DNA of 11,670 nt from positions 1-11,670 of the forward strand of contig JAQXMV010000019.1 of assembly GCA_029013165.1 (NCBI GenBank). The letters run 5' to 3'. The notes beneath the pieces were generated by a model. That model searched no databases, was not told the origin of the DNA, and saw only the letters and a list, made by a program, of their open reading frames with translations. The DNA comes from Oscillospiraceae bacterium. GTDB taxonomy: Bacteria > Bacillota > Clostridia > Oscillospirales > Acutalibacteraceae. Below, one piece after another: positions 1-6,212 of this stretch (position 1 is its first letter; each line of letters begins with the position of its first letter). The position numbers and the translations under genes are program-made.

Positions 1-103
1 CATGCAGTCCGTTTAGTATTTATCTCCCCGTGTCCCTCCGGACAGATAGCCGATGCCTTTCGGTGTGAGCATTGTTTGTCATTACCGCCGTGAATACCGC
101 GGC
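1..103. other. Unassigned left-edge sequence
   Basis: No convincing gene is visible in these bases. The short open frames lack a ribosome site and any family signal. A weak inverted repeat (TGTCC, loop CTCC, GGACA, at 31-44) is present. On the minus strand an ATG falls at 3-1, but the nearest purine-rich stretch is about 20 bases upstream, so a gene start there is not supported. Confidence 0.4.
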
Positions 104-140
104 GAAAAAATAACCGCTTCCCCTTTTAGCGGGAAAGCGG
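104..140 (-). terminator. Rho-independent terminator of yebC
   Basis: Read on the minus strand, a 10-base arm (131-140) pairs with 114-123 with one mismatch around a 7-base loop (124-130). It is followed by a T-rich tract TTATTTTTT (104-112). It starts 25 bases past the yebC stop, so it is most likely that gene's terminator. Confidence 0.8.
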
Positions 141-164
141 CAAAAATCAATAAACAATTCAACC

Positions 165-905
165 TCAGGGAAGATCGTCCTCGTTCTCCAGGTTGTGCCA
201 TACATTCTGGACATCATCGTTGTCCTCGAGCATTTCCAGGAGCTTACTCATGCACTTGAGGTCGTCCTCGTCGGTCAGAGCTGTTTCGGTGTTGGGAACA
301 TACTCCACCTCGGCGGAAACGAACTGATAGCCCTTGGCTTCGAGATCATCGCGGACAGCGCCGAGATCATTGGGCTCTGTGCGGACGACAAACACATCTT
401 CATCGTCTGTCAGGAAGTCAACGGCGCCGGCTTCCAGAGCGTCCTCCATGAGTTTTTCTTCGTCGACATCTTCCTGTTCGATGACGATGACGCCGAAACG
501 GCTGAACATAAAGGAAACGCAGCCCTGCTGACCGAGGTTGCCCTTATTTTTGTCGAAGTAGTGGCGCATTTCGCCGGCGGTACGGTTTCTGTTGTCGGTG
601 AGGGTTTCGACGATCACGGCGATGCCGGAGGGACCGTAGCCCTCATACATAATCTCTTCGTAGTTGGCACTGTTACCCTCGCCGGAGGCTTTTTTGATGA
701 TACGCTCGATATTGTCGTTGGGCACATTGTTCGCCTTAGCCTTGGCGATAACATCCTTGAGCTTTGAGTTGGAGGCAGGATCAGGACCGCCGTCACGGAC
801 GGCAACGGCAATTTCTCTGCCGATTTTCGTGAAAACCTTGGCTCTGGCGCCGTCGGTCTTTTCTTTTTTGCGCTTAATGGTGCTCCATTTTGAATGGCCT
901 GACAT
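165..905 (-). CDS. yebC: YebC/PmpR (TACO1) family protein
   Basis: This is a 246-residue member of the YebC/PmpR family, matching the usual length of about 240-250. The N-terminus MSGHSKWSTIKRKKEKTDGA and the downstream DPASNSKLKDVIAKAKANNVP and YEGYGPSGIAVIVE segments are family hallmarks. Family members were first annotated as DNA-binding regulators (PmpR-like). Mitochondrial TACO1 and recent bacterial work instead point to a role in translation, helping ribosomes through difficult stretches such as polyproline, so the true role here is open. I chose the ATG at 903-905 because GGTGA lies six bases upstream and the conserved MSGHSKW begins there. A TTG at 915-917 would add four non-conserved residues. 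The C-terminus is very acidic (EDNDDVQNVWHNLENEDDLP). It appears to be a single-gene transcript with its own promoter and terminator. Confidence 0.96.
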   Translation of the reverse strand: MSGHSKWSTIKRKKEKTDGARAKVFTKIGREIAVAVRDGGPDPASNSKLKDVIAKAKANNVPNDNIERIIKKASGEGNSANYEEIMYEGYGPSGIAVIVETLTDNRNRTAGEMRHYFDKNKGNLGQQGCVSFMFSRFGVIVIEQEDVDEEKLMEDALEAGAVDFLTDDEDVFVVRTEPNDLGAVRDDLEAKGYQFVSAEVEYVPNTETALTDEDDLKCMSKLLEMLEDNDDVQNVWHNLENEDDLP

Positions 906-937
906 GTTTTTCACCAATCCTTTGTGAATATTTTACA

Positions 938-973
938 ACTATATAATTTATCATGTTTTCTCTTTTTTGTCAA
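938..973 (-). promoter_or_regulatory. Sigma-70-type promoter of yebC
   Basis: On the minus strand a perfect -35 box TTGACA (968-973) is separated by exactly 17 bases from a -10 box TAAATT (945-950). Transcription should start near 938, about 33 bases upstream of the yebC ATG. The spacer and flanks are AT-rich. This is one of the two best promoters in the window. Confidence 0.75.
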
Positions 974-980
974 GACCGGC

Positions 981-1011
981 CCGGCCTGCTTCGCGTACGG
1001 CCGGCTTTTTT
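981..1011 (+). terminator. Orphan terminator-like hairpin
   Basis: CCGGCC (981-986) pairs with GGCCGG (999-1004) around a 12-base loop, and six T residues follow at 1006-1011. It is built like a plus-strand intrinsic terminator, but no plus-strand gene precedes it. It sits just beyond the -35 box of yebC. It may stop antisense transcription leaving the yebC promoter region, or simply be the first hairpin of the cluster that follows. Confidence 0.5.
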
Positions 1012-1049
1012 CGTCAAAGGGACACGCTATAATCAACAAAAGTTTCGGT

Positions 1050-1350
1050 CAAGCCTTTTCAAAGGCTTGCAGGGTCAAGGGGCAGAGCCCCTGTCGCTGT
1101 CCGCAGACAGCGAAACACCCCAGACCCAGAAAATAAACTCTGCGCTGACGAGAGAAAAAATTATATTTCATTAAGCGCAGGAAGGGAGGAACGAGAAAAA
1201 ATGCGGGGCATTTTCCTCGTTCCGTGGGAAACCCTCGCCGGGGGTTTCCCGGTGAAAAGGGCAGAAGATTTTTTTGTAAAAGACGGAGTTATCCGTCACG
1301 GTGGCGCTGCGTAGACAGCGCCGTTTCTTTGTGCCTTGCCATTGGCAGGG
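1050..1350. repeat. Intergenic cluster of tandem hairpins
   Basis: At least eight inverted repeats follow one another in about 300 bases. They are: CAAGCCTTT/AAAGGCTTG (1050-1069); AGGGGC/GCCCCT (1078-1092); TCGCTGTC/GACAGCGA (1094-1113); CTGCGCT/AGCGCAG with a long loop (1140-1180); GGAACGAG/CTCGTTCC, whose arms extend inward (1188-1223); GGGAAACCC/GGGTTTCCC (1226-1250); GACGGA/TCCGTC (1282-1297); and GGCGCTG/CAGCGCC (1303-1322). An imperfect one covers about 1331-1350. The third and eighth share the core AGACAGCG. No ORF here has a ribosome site or recognisable protein. It resembles a dispersed intergenic repeat of Clostridia or a structured RNA, but I cannot assign it to a known family. 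Confidence 0.55.
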
Positions 1351-1470
1351 CGACACCTTATTTAGCGAAAACAAAAACTATTTCTATACTTTGTCGATCA
1401 GCCAACTTCCACGCTCCACCGCTCAAGCCGGCGCGTTTAATGTTGTACATTATAATCGGGTTAGTCACGG
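1351..1470. other. Intergenic stretch without recognisable gene
   Basis: Between the hairpin cluster and the terminator of the leucine-rich protein gene I see no supported gene. A TATAAT at 1451-1456 on the plus strand has no matching -35 box and no gene downstream in that direction. The open frames crossing this stretch are low-complexity and have no ribosome site. Confidence 0.4.
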
Positions 1471-1509
1471 ACAAAAAACAACAAGCCCTGCGGACAGCGT
1501 CCGCAGGGC
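1471..1509 (-). terminator. Rho-independent terminator of the LRR/FnIII gene
   Basis: A perfect 11-bp stem, GCCCTGCGGAC (1485-1495) with GTCCGCAGGGC (1499-1509), closes a 3-base loop. On the minus strand it is followed by a T-rich tract TTGTTGTTTTTTG (about 1472-1484). It begins 28 bases after the stop codon of the leucine-rich protein gene. Confidence 0.88.
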
Positions 1510-1536
1510 GAAATTCATATCAAAACGAGATAGATT

Positions 1537-2712
1537 TTATTTCACCGTCACCTTGACCGGTGCGCTGAATTCGCCCACCTGATATGTGCCATTGGAGAGT
1601 TCCGCAACAGGTCTGACCCGGAAATAATAGGTCGTGCCCTTTTTCAGGCCGGTTTTGGTGAAAGATTCCGTGTAGGCATTCTTGTAACGCTTGTATGTGC
1701 CGTATAATTGTGTGTGGTACCAAATCTGATAGCCCATGGCGCCGGGCACCTTGTTCCATGTCAGCTTATAGCCGCCGGTGAGTGCTGTGGCTTTCAGTTG
1801 AAGCGGTATCAGATAGACTGCTTCAGCGGCGGTAAAATCATTCCACTTGGTGTCGCTACCGTTGACATTGACGGGTCTGACAGCGAAACGGTACTTTTCA
1901 CCGGGAACTACTTTATCATAGTTGTAGGTTTGCCAATAATCTTCCTGTTCCTTTTGATCGACAATAAAAGTCCACTTTTTTTGTTTATAATCCCATTGAT
2001 AAATTCTGTAATAATCGGCGTAGTCACACGGTTCCCACATCAGCATTATCTTGCCATTTTGAGAAAATATATTCAAATTATCAATTTTGCTTGGCATAGC
2101 CGCGTCGCCGGGCAGATCGAGGTTGGCTTCACCCTCGTAATAGACTTTCGTGAGGGAATCACAGCCGTCAAAGGCTTTCTTACCTATATAGGTAACTGAA
2201 CTTGGTAGTATCAGATTTTTAAGAGATTGACAATTATAGAAACAGTAATTTCCCAAAATCTTTAAGGTGTCCGGAAGGACGATCGTTTCCAAATTGTTTA
2301 AATGGCTGAATGTCTCATGTATTTCAGTGAACCCTTCTTCCACGATAATATGTTTAATTTTAGAACGATCTATTTCTATGCCATCATATGATAAGGTGAG
2401 ATCGTCAAATTCTCCATTTGAGGAAAAAGATCCGGAAAGAAGATGTATCGGAAGAATATTTGTTTTCTCATCGCCCGGAGCAATAACAAGAACTCCGGTT
2501 TCAGAATCAAAGGAATACTTGAAAGTTTCTTGATAGGTTTCGTTCGGATCTCTGTAAGGGGCATCATGTGAAGGGTGGTCATAATCGCTCAAATCATAAC
2601 CGTTTTCCGAATAACTATGTGTAATATACTCTGCCCCGGCGGAAAAAGACAGCGCGCACACGGATACTGTCATTAGCAGTAAAACAAAAAATAAATTTCT
2701 AATTTTTTTCAT
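1537..2712 (-). CDS. Secreted BspA-type leucine-rich repeat protein with FnIII domains
   Basis: A 391-residue exported protein. Residues 1-27 form a Sec signal peptide with a likely cut after SAGA. Residues about 118-195 hold a few BspA/LRR_5 (Treponema-type) leucine-rich repeats, seen in IIVEEGFTEI, LETIVLPDTLKILGNYCFYNCQSLKNLILPSSVTYIGKKAFDGCDSL. Two fibronectin type III-like domains follow (about 208-302 and 303-391), each ending in the YRFAVRP or YYFRVRP strand typical of the fold. No LPxTG motif, membrane anchor or dockerin is visible, so it is probably released or held non-covalently. Such proteins usually serve adhesion or polysaccharide/protein binding; no enzyme domain is seen. GAGGAGGT (2720-2727) seven bases upstream fixes the ATG start. 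Only about three repeats are present, short for this family. Substrate and partner cannot be told from sequence. Confidence 0.9.
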   Translation of the reverse strand: MKKIRNLFFVLLLMTVSVCALSFSAGAEYITHSYSENGYDLSDYDHPSHDAPYRDPNETYQETFKYSFDSETGVLVIAPGDEKTNILPIHLLSGSFSSNGEFDDLTLSYDGIEIDRSKIKHIIVEEGFTEIHETFSHLNNLETIVLPDTLKILGNYCFYNCQSLKNLILPSSVTYIGKKAFDGCDSLTKVYYEGEANLDLPGDAAMPSKIDNLNIFSQNGKIMLMWEPCDYADYYRIYQWDYKQKKWTFIVDQKEQEDYWQTYNYDKVVPGEKYRFAVRPVNVNGSDTKWNDFTAAEAVYLIPLQLKATALTGGYKLTWNKVPGAMGYQIWYHTQLYGTYKRYKNAYTESFTKTGLKKGTTYYFRVRPVAELSNGTYQVGEFSAPVKVTVK

Positions 2713-2832
2713 TGGATAGACCTCCTCATCAGAATGGTTGTGTTCCGTTCTTTTCTATATTTTACCACCCTTATGTGAAATCTGTGTGTGCGAATATGGA
2801 TATAAATTGTTAATTTTCTGATCACAAAAAAA
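2713..2832 (-). promoter_or_regulatory. Leader region of the LRR/FnIII gene
   Basis: This AT-rich stretch must carry the promoter if the upstream terminators work. A possible -10 box TAAAAT lies at 2759-2764 on the minus strand, but no good -35 box stands 16-18 bases from it, so the promoter is not firmly placed. A strong Shine-Dalgarno GAGGAGGT (2720-2727) is clear. Confidence 0.35.
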
Positions 2833-2927
2833 GCCCGGCTTGCCGGGCAAAATTCCCCTCGGCTCCGACGAGGGGTCATGGGAGAAAAGAAAAACACCGC
2901 CGCATATTTTCACCGGTGCGGCGGTGT
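2833..2927 (-). terminator. Three stacked terminator hairpins of the phosphoesterase gene
   Basis: Read on the minus strand after the phosphoesterase stop there are three hairpins in a row. The first has an 11-bp stem (2917-2927 with 2894-2904) and a T-rich tail (2882-2894). The second has a 7-bp stem CCCCTCG/CGAGGGG (2855-2875) and no T tract. The third has stem GCCCGGC/GCCGGGC (2833-2848) followed by seven T residues. The first and third are each complete intrinsic terminators, so read-through into the next gene should be low. Confidence 0.82.
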
Positions 2928-2941
2928 GACAGGTCGATTGT

Positions 2942-4225
2942 TTATTTGTTGAATACAGCCTCAAAGCCGCTGAAAAACGCCTCGAGCTTGTAGACCACAC
3001 TGTAATAGCAGTATTTGCACATGGCGACAAAGCGTTCGCTGCTCGTAAAGCTGTCACCGTCACTGTTGAATACATAACGGTTGTAGAGCAGGGGATCGCT
3101 CAGGTCATAGACTTCATTGAAGAAGATCATTTCCGTCTCATATTTTGAGGTGTCGTTCTCGTTGAGATCAATGACTCTTACGCCGCGACTTTCATCGCCG
3201 TAGGAACCGAAAGAGGCCGTGGGCGTCTGGATCAGATCCATGCCCTTGTAGGGAACCACGAAGCAGTTGACATGGTCGTGACCGAAAGCAAAGCCCAGCA
3301 CATTGCCGTTTTCCACCATGGCGTCGGCCTGACCGTTGGAATATTTCGGGGGACAGCAGGACTCGTGGAGGAAGGTTTCCTCGTCGATGTATTCTTCGGG
3401 CATAACATAGCCGCCGTCCTCATATTCTATGAAGTATTTCTTGTCATAGGATGAGGGAGGAACGAGAATTTCCAGCTTGCCGGGATCTTTCTTGTTGTCC
3501 TTGTCTCTCTCGATCTGATAAACATGGGTCAGAACATCGTAGATTTCCGGGACGATGATGTGCTGAAATGCCATGGAGGGCAGAGTAATTCCGCCGTTTT
3601 CTTCGGTGAGGGCTTTTTCTGTCCGGATGTACCAGTCGATCTGATCCTTTGCCGTGCAACCGTAGCCGCCGAGATCGTTTTCCGTGTTTTTCATCTGGGA
3701 GTCAAAAAACCAGAGGTTAAAGGCCTTTTTGGTTTCGTCTTTCGAGGACAGGATGGGAAGATTGTAGGTGCCGTAGCCCGTCAGTTCCTCGGTGTCACCG
3801 GTGCCCACGAAGCAGTCATAGCTTTCATAGATTTTCCACTGGGCTTCCTTTGACATGATGTTATGGTCATAGTCATGGTTGCCGAATACGGCGGTGACCT
3901 TGACACCCTTTTCCTCAAAAATACTCATGAAATTGTTGATGCCGATTTTGGTCAGCAGGGTGGTTCCGCCACTGCCCGGGGCGATGTTGTCGCCGGTGAG
4001 GACAATGAGGTCGGGCTTGGTCATGTCAATGACATCGCTGAGGAAATTCGCGGTCAGCTCTCTGAAAGTGACGATATCCTGAATATCGGCGATCTGCAAT
4101 ATTCTGAATGAGCCGTCCTCATGGAATTGCAGGGTTTTGTCTTGTTCCTCGGCTGCGCCGGCGGTCAGGCAAAGAGAGCCCACGGTCAGAATGGCCGCCA
4201 TCAGCACACAAAGCAGTTTCTTCAT
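2942..4225 (-). CDS. Secreted calcineurin-like metallophosphoesterase
   Basis: A 427-residue exported enzyme of the calcineurin-like (PPP-type) metallophosphoesterase superfamily, closest in pattern to Dcr2/purple-acid-phosphatase-like members. Residues 1-24 are a Sec signal peptide (likely cut after TAGA). The metal-binding blocks occur in order: ADIQD (D47), LTGDN (G78-D79), GNHD (N116-H117), FQH (H222) and GHDH (H316, H318). It should hydrolyse a phosphomonoester or diester outside the membrane with two metal ions; the substrate is unknown. The first block is odd: the usual D-x-H reads D-x-Q, so one metal ligand is replaced by Gln49. An insert at about 235-300 with a CC pair (290-291) lies between the last two blocks. 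AAAGGAG nine bases upstream supports the ATG. No anchor is seen, so it is likely released. Stacked terminators separate it from the LRR gene. Confidence 0.9.
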   Translation of the reverse strand: MKKLLCVLMAAILTVGSLCLTAGAAEEQDKTLQFHEDGSFRILQIADIQDIVTFRELTANFLSDVIDMTKPDLIVLTGDNIAPGSGGTTLLTKIGINNFMSIFEEKGVKVTAVFGNHDYDHNIMSKEAQWKIYESYDCFVGTGDTEELTGYGTYNLPILSSKDETKKAFNLWFFDSQMKNTENDLGGYGCTAKDQIDWYIRTEKALTEENGGITLPSMAFQHIIVPEIYDVLTHVYQIERDKDNKKDPGKLEILVPPSSYDKKYFIEYEDGGYVMPEEYIDEETFLHESCCPPKYSNGQADAMVENGNVLGFAFGHDHVNCFVVPYKGMDLIQTPTASFGSYGDESRGVRVIDLNENDTSKYETEMIFFNEVYDLSDPLLYNRYVFNSDGDSFTSSERFVAMCKYCYYSVVYKLEAFFSGFEAVFNK

Positions 4226-4520
4226 TTTGTTTTTCTCCTTTCAGATCTTCGGAATCATTTTCCGTAAACTTTATCCAATGATAGCAAGAAATTGCAAAGA
4301 AACTGTGAACAATGAGAGGAGTAATGTATATTACTTGATATTTCAGCGGAAAACAAGTATTTTGCTCATGGCAGAAAGGCCCTTTGTGAGGTCCCCGTCG
4401 GTTGCAAACCCATATTTTTTCAAACTGTGTTAATAATTTTATCAAAAAAATGCTTTATAATGAAACAATTAGTCATATAGGACTTTACTCTATAAGGAAT
4501 ACAATACGGAGGACTACAAG
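4226..4520. promoter_or_regulatory. Divergent intergenic region with promoters and a palindrome
   Basis: This 295-base spacer serves two divergent transcripts. On the minus strand a weak promoter fits the phosphoesterase gene: TTGCAA (4292-4297), 17-base spacer, ATAAAG (4269-4274). On the plus strand a perfect -10 box TATAAT (4456-4461) stands about 60 bases before the ligase ATG, without a good -35 box but in an AT-rich setting. A palindrome AGTAAT-N4-ATTACT (4320-4335) lies 22 bases upstream of the minus-strand -35 box and could be an operator. No riboswitch fold was recognised. Confidence 0.5.
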
Positions 4521-6212
4521 ATGAAATTACCACCGATTGATATGACGCCGGTCAGCCGACCCTATCCCATGACCACCATGTTCGGCGCCATCGCCGCCGC
4601 TGCCGAGAGAGTGCCCGAGGCACCGGCTCTAGGCTTCATGGGGAAGATCACTACTTTCCGCAGCTTTGTGGAAAAAATCGAGCTTGCCGCAGGCGCTTTT
4701 CTGCGCTACGGAATCCGAGAGGGAGACGCGGTGACGATCTGTATGCCCAATACGCCCCAGGGCGTGATCTGCCTTTATGCGCTCAACAGAATCGGCGCCG
4801 TGGCCAATATGGTGCATCCTCTCTCATCGCAGAAAAACATCACTTTCTATCTGGATTATTCCGAGAGCAAGATGATCCTCACCCTCGATCAGTTTTACAC
4901 CAAGGTCAAAGCAGCCGTGGAAGAAACCAAGGGTAAGCCCGCCATACTTACGGCGAGAATTCAGGAGGAGCTTCCCTTTGTGAAAGCTGTGGCCTATCAG
5001 TATCTGAAAAACCGTGAAAATCTGAAATATCCCGGCAAAGACGGCCTGGTATGGTCGGATTTCCTGAAAACCGGCAAGGGAGTGACTCTTCCGGCTGTGA
5101 AGTTTGAAAAGGACAAAACGGCGGTGATTCTTTATTCCGGCGGAACCAGCGGCACTCCCAAGGGAATCCTGCTTTCGGATTTCAACTTCAATGCTTTGGG
5201 AATGCAGGTGGGAGAGATCGCAGGCTGCCGCCTGGACTACGGCTGTAAATTTCTCTCGGTCATGCCCATTTTCCATGGCTTCGGTCTGGGTATCGGTATT
5301 CATACGGTGCTGGAAAACGGCGCCATGTGCGAGCTGATTCCCCAGTTTACCAAGGAGACCTACGCCAAAGCGGTGCTCAAGCACAAGCCGAATTTCATTG
5401 CCGGCGTGCCTACTCTTTTTGAGGCACTGCTGAAAGTGGATATTTTTGACGGCGCCGATCTCTCGTTCCTCAAGGGCGTTTTCAGCGGCGGCGATTCCCT
5501 GAGCCCCGAGCTGAAAAAGAGAGCCGACAGCTTCCTGAAAAGTCACGGAGCCAGCATACAGATCCGCGAGGGCTACGGCCTGACGGAATGCGTCACGGCC
5601 TCCTGCGTAACGCCCCATGACAGAGCCAAGGAGGGCAGCATCGGTCTGCCGCTGAGAGATACCCTTTACCGCGTTGTGGAGCCGGGCACTTTTAACGAAC
5701 TGCCAAGAGGGGAAATGGGTGAGATCATCATTTCTGGCCCCACGCTGATGATCGGTTATAAGGACGCGCCTCAGGAGACGGCAGACGCCCTGCGTACCGA
5801 TGACGACGGCAGAACATGGCTTTTCACCGGAGACATGGGCCTCATGGACGAGGAGGGCTTCGTCTATTTCAAGCAGCGCATGAAACGGCTCATTGTCACC
5901 AGCGGCTATAATGTCTATCCATCTCACATTGAGAACATCCTCGACAAGCACCCGGCGGTGGATTATTCCTGCGTCATCGGTGTCAAGGATTCCTATAAAA
6001 TGCAGAGAGTCCGGGCCTATATCGTGCCGGCTCCCGGCGTAAAGGCTGACGAAGAGACCAAGAAAGAGATCCTGGAATACTGCAAGGAATATCTCGATGT
6101 TTTTGAAAGACCGAAAGAAATCATATTCAAAGAGGAGCTTCCCAAGACACTCGTGGGTAAGGTGGCCTACCATTCTCTCGAGGAGGAAGCGGAAAAGGAG
6201 ATTACTGTATGA
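4521..6212 (+). CDS. AMP-forming acyl-CoA/acyl-ACP synthetase (ANL superfamily)
   Basis: A 563-residue enzyme of the ANL (adenylate-forming) superfamily that should activate a carboxylic acid with ATP to an acyl-adenylate and pass it to CoA or an acyl carrier. Core motifs are intact: the P-loop YSGGTSGTPKG (205-215), GYGLTE (351-356), TGD (436-438), the hinge region KQRMKRLIVTSGYNVYPSHIE (451-471), and the catalytic C-terminal lysine in PKTLVGK (K547). Length and order match long-chain or medium-chain fatty acid ligases. Chain length and carrier cannot be read from sequence. GGAGG eight bases before the ATG (near 4508-4512) sets the start. Its stop overlaps the start of the acyltransferase gene (ATGA), so the two are translationally coupled and probably share a substrate flow. 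No carrier protein gene is next to it. Confidence 0.93.
   Translation: MKLPPIDMTPVSRPYPMTTMFGAIAAAAERVPEAPALGFMGKITTFRSFVEKIELAAGAFLRYGIREGDAVTICMPNTPQGVICLYALNRIGAVANMVHPLSSQKNITFYLDYSESKMILTLDQFYTKVKAAVEETKGKPAILTARIQEELPFVKAVAYQYLKNRENLKYPGKDGLVWSDFLKTGKGVTLPAVKFEKDKTAVILYSGGTSGTPKGILLSDFNFNALGMQVGEIAGCRLDYGCKFLSVMPIFHGFGLGIGIHTVLENGAMCELIPQFTKETYAKAVLKHKPNFIAGVPTLFEALLKVDIFDGADLSFLKGVFSGGDSLSPELKKRADSFLKSHGASIQIREGYGLTECVTASCVTPHDRAKEGSIGLPLRDTLYRVVEPGTFNELPRGEMGEIIISGPTLMIGYKDAPQETADALRTDDDGRTWLFTGDMGLMDEEGFVYFKQRMKRLIVTSGYNVYPSHIENILDKHPAVDYSCVIGVKDSYKMQRVRAYIVPAPGVKADEETKKEILEYCKEYLDVFERPKEIIFKEELPKTLVGKVAYHSLEEEAEKEITV

Noticed and set aside
195..767. A 190-codon plus-strand open frame over yebC
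   Set aside because: It is antisense to the conserved yebC gene and its sequence is the hydrophobic mirror of an acidic protein.
915..917. TTG as the yebC start
   Set aside because: It would sit directly against the purine-rich stretch with no spacing and add residues not found in the family; the ATG at 905 begins the conserved MSGHSKW.
1050..1350. CRISPR array in the hairpin cluster
   Set aside because: The inverted repeats differ from one another and there is no regular repeat-spacer spacing; no cas gene is present.
1171..1582. Several short open frames in the gene-free region on both strands
   Set aside because: They run through inverted repeats, lack ribosome sites and show no protein-like composition.
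3454..3466. A 13-base match between the phosphoesterase gene and the hairpin region near 1184-1196
   Set aside because: A shared 13-mer is expected about once by chance in a window of this length and it lies in coding sequence.
1537..4225. A single operon of the phosphoesterase and LRR/FnIII genes
   Set aside because: Although on one strand, they are 229 bases apart with two complete terminators between.
4824..6173. A 449-codon minus-strand open frame within the ligase gene
   Set aside because: It is antisense to a well-supported enzyme gene, has no ribosome site, and encodes no recognisable domain.
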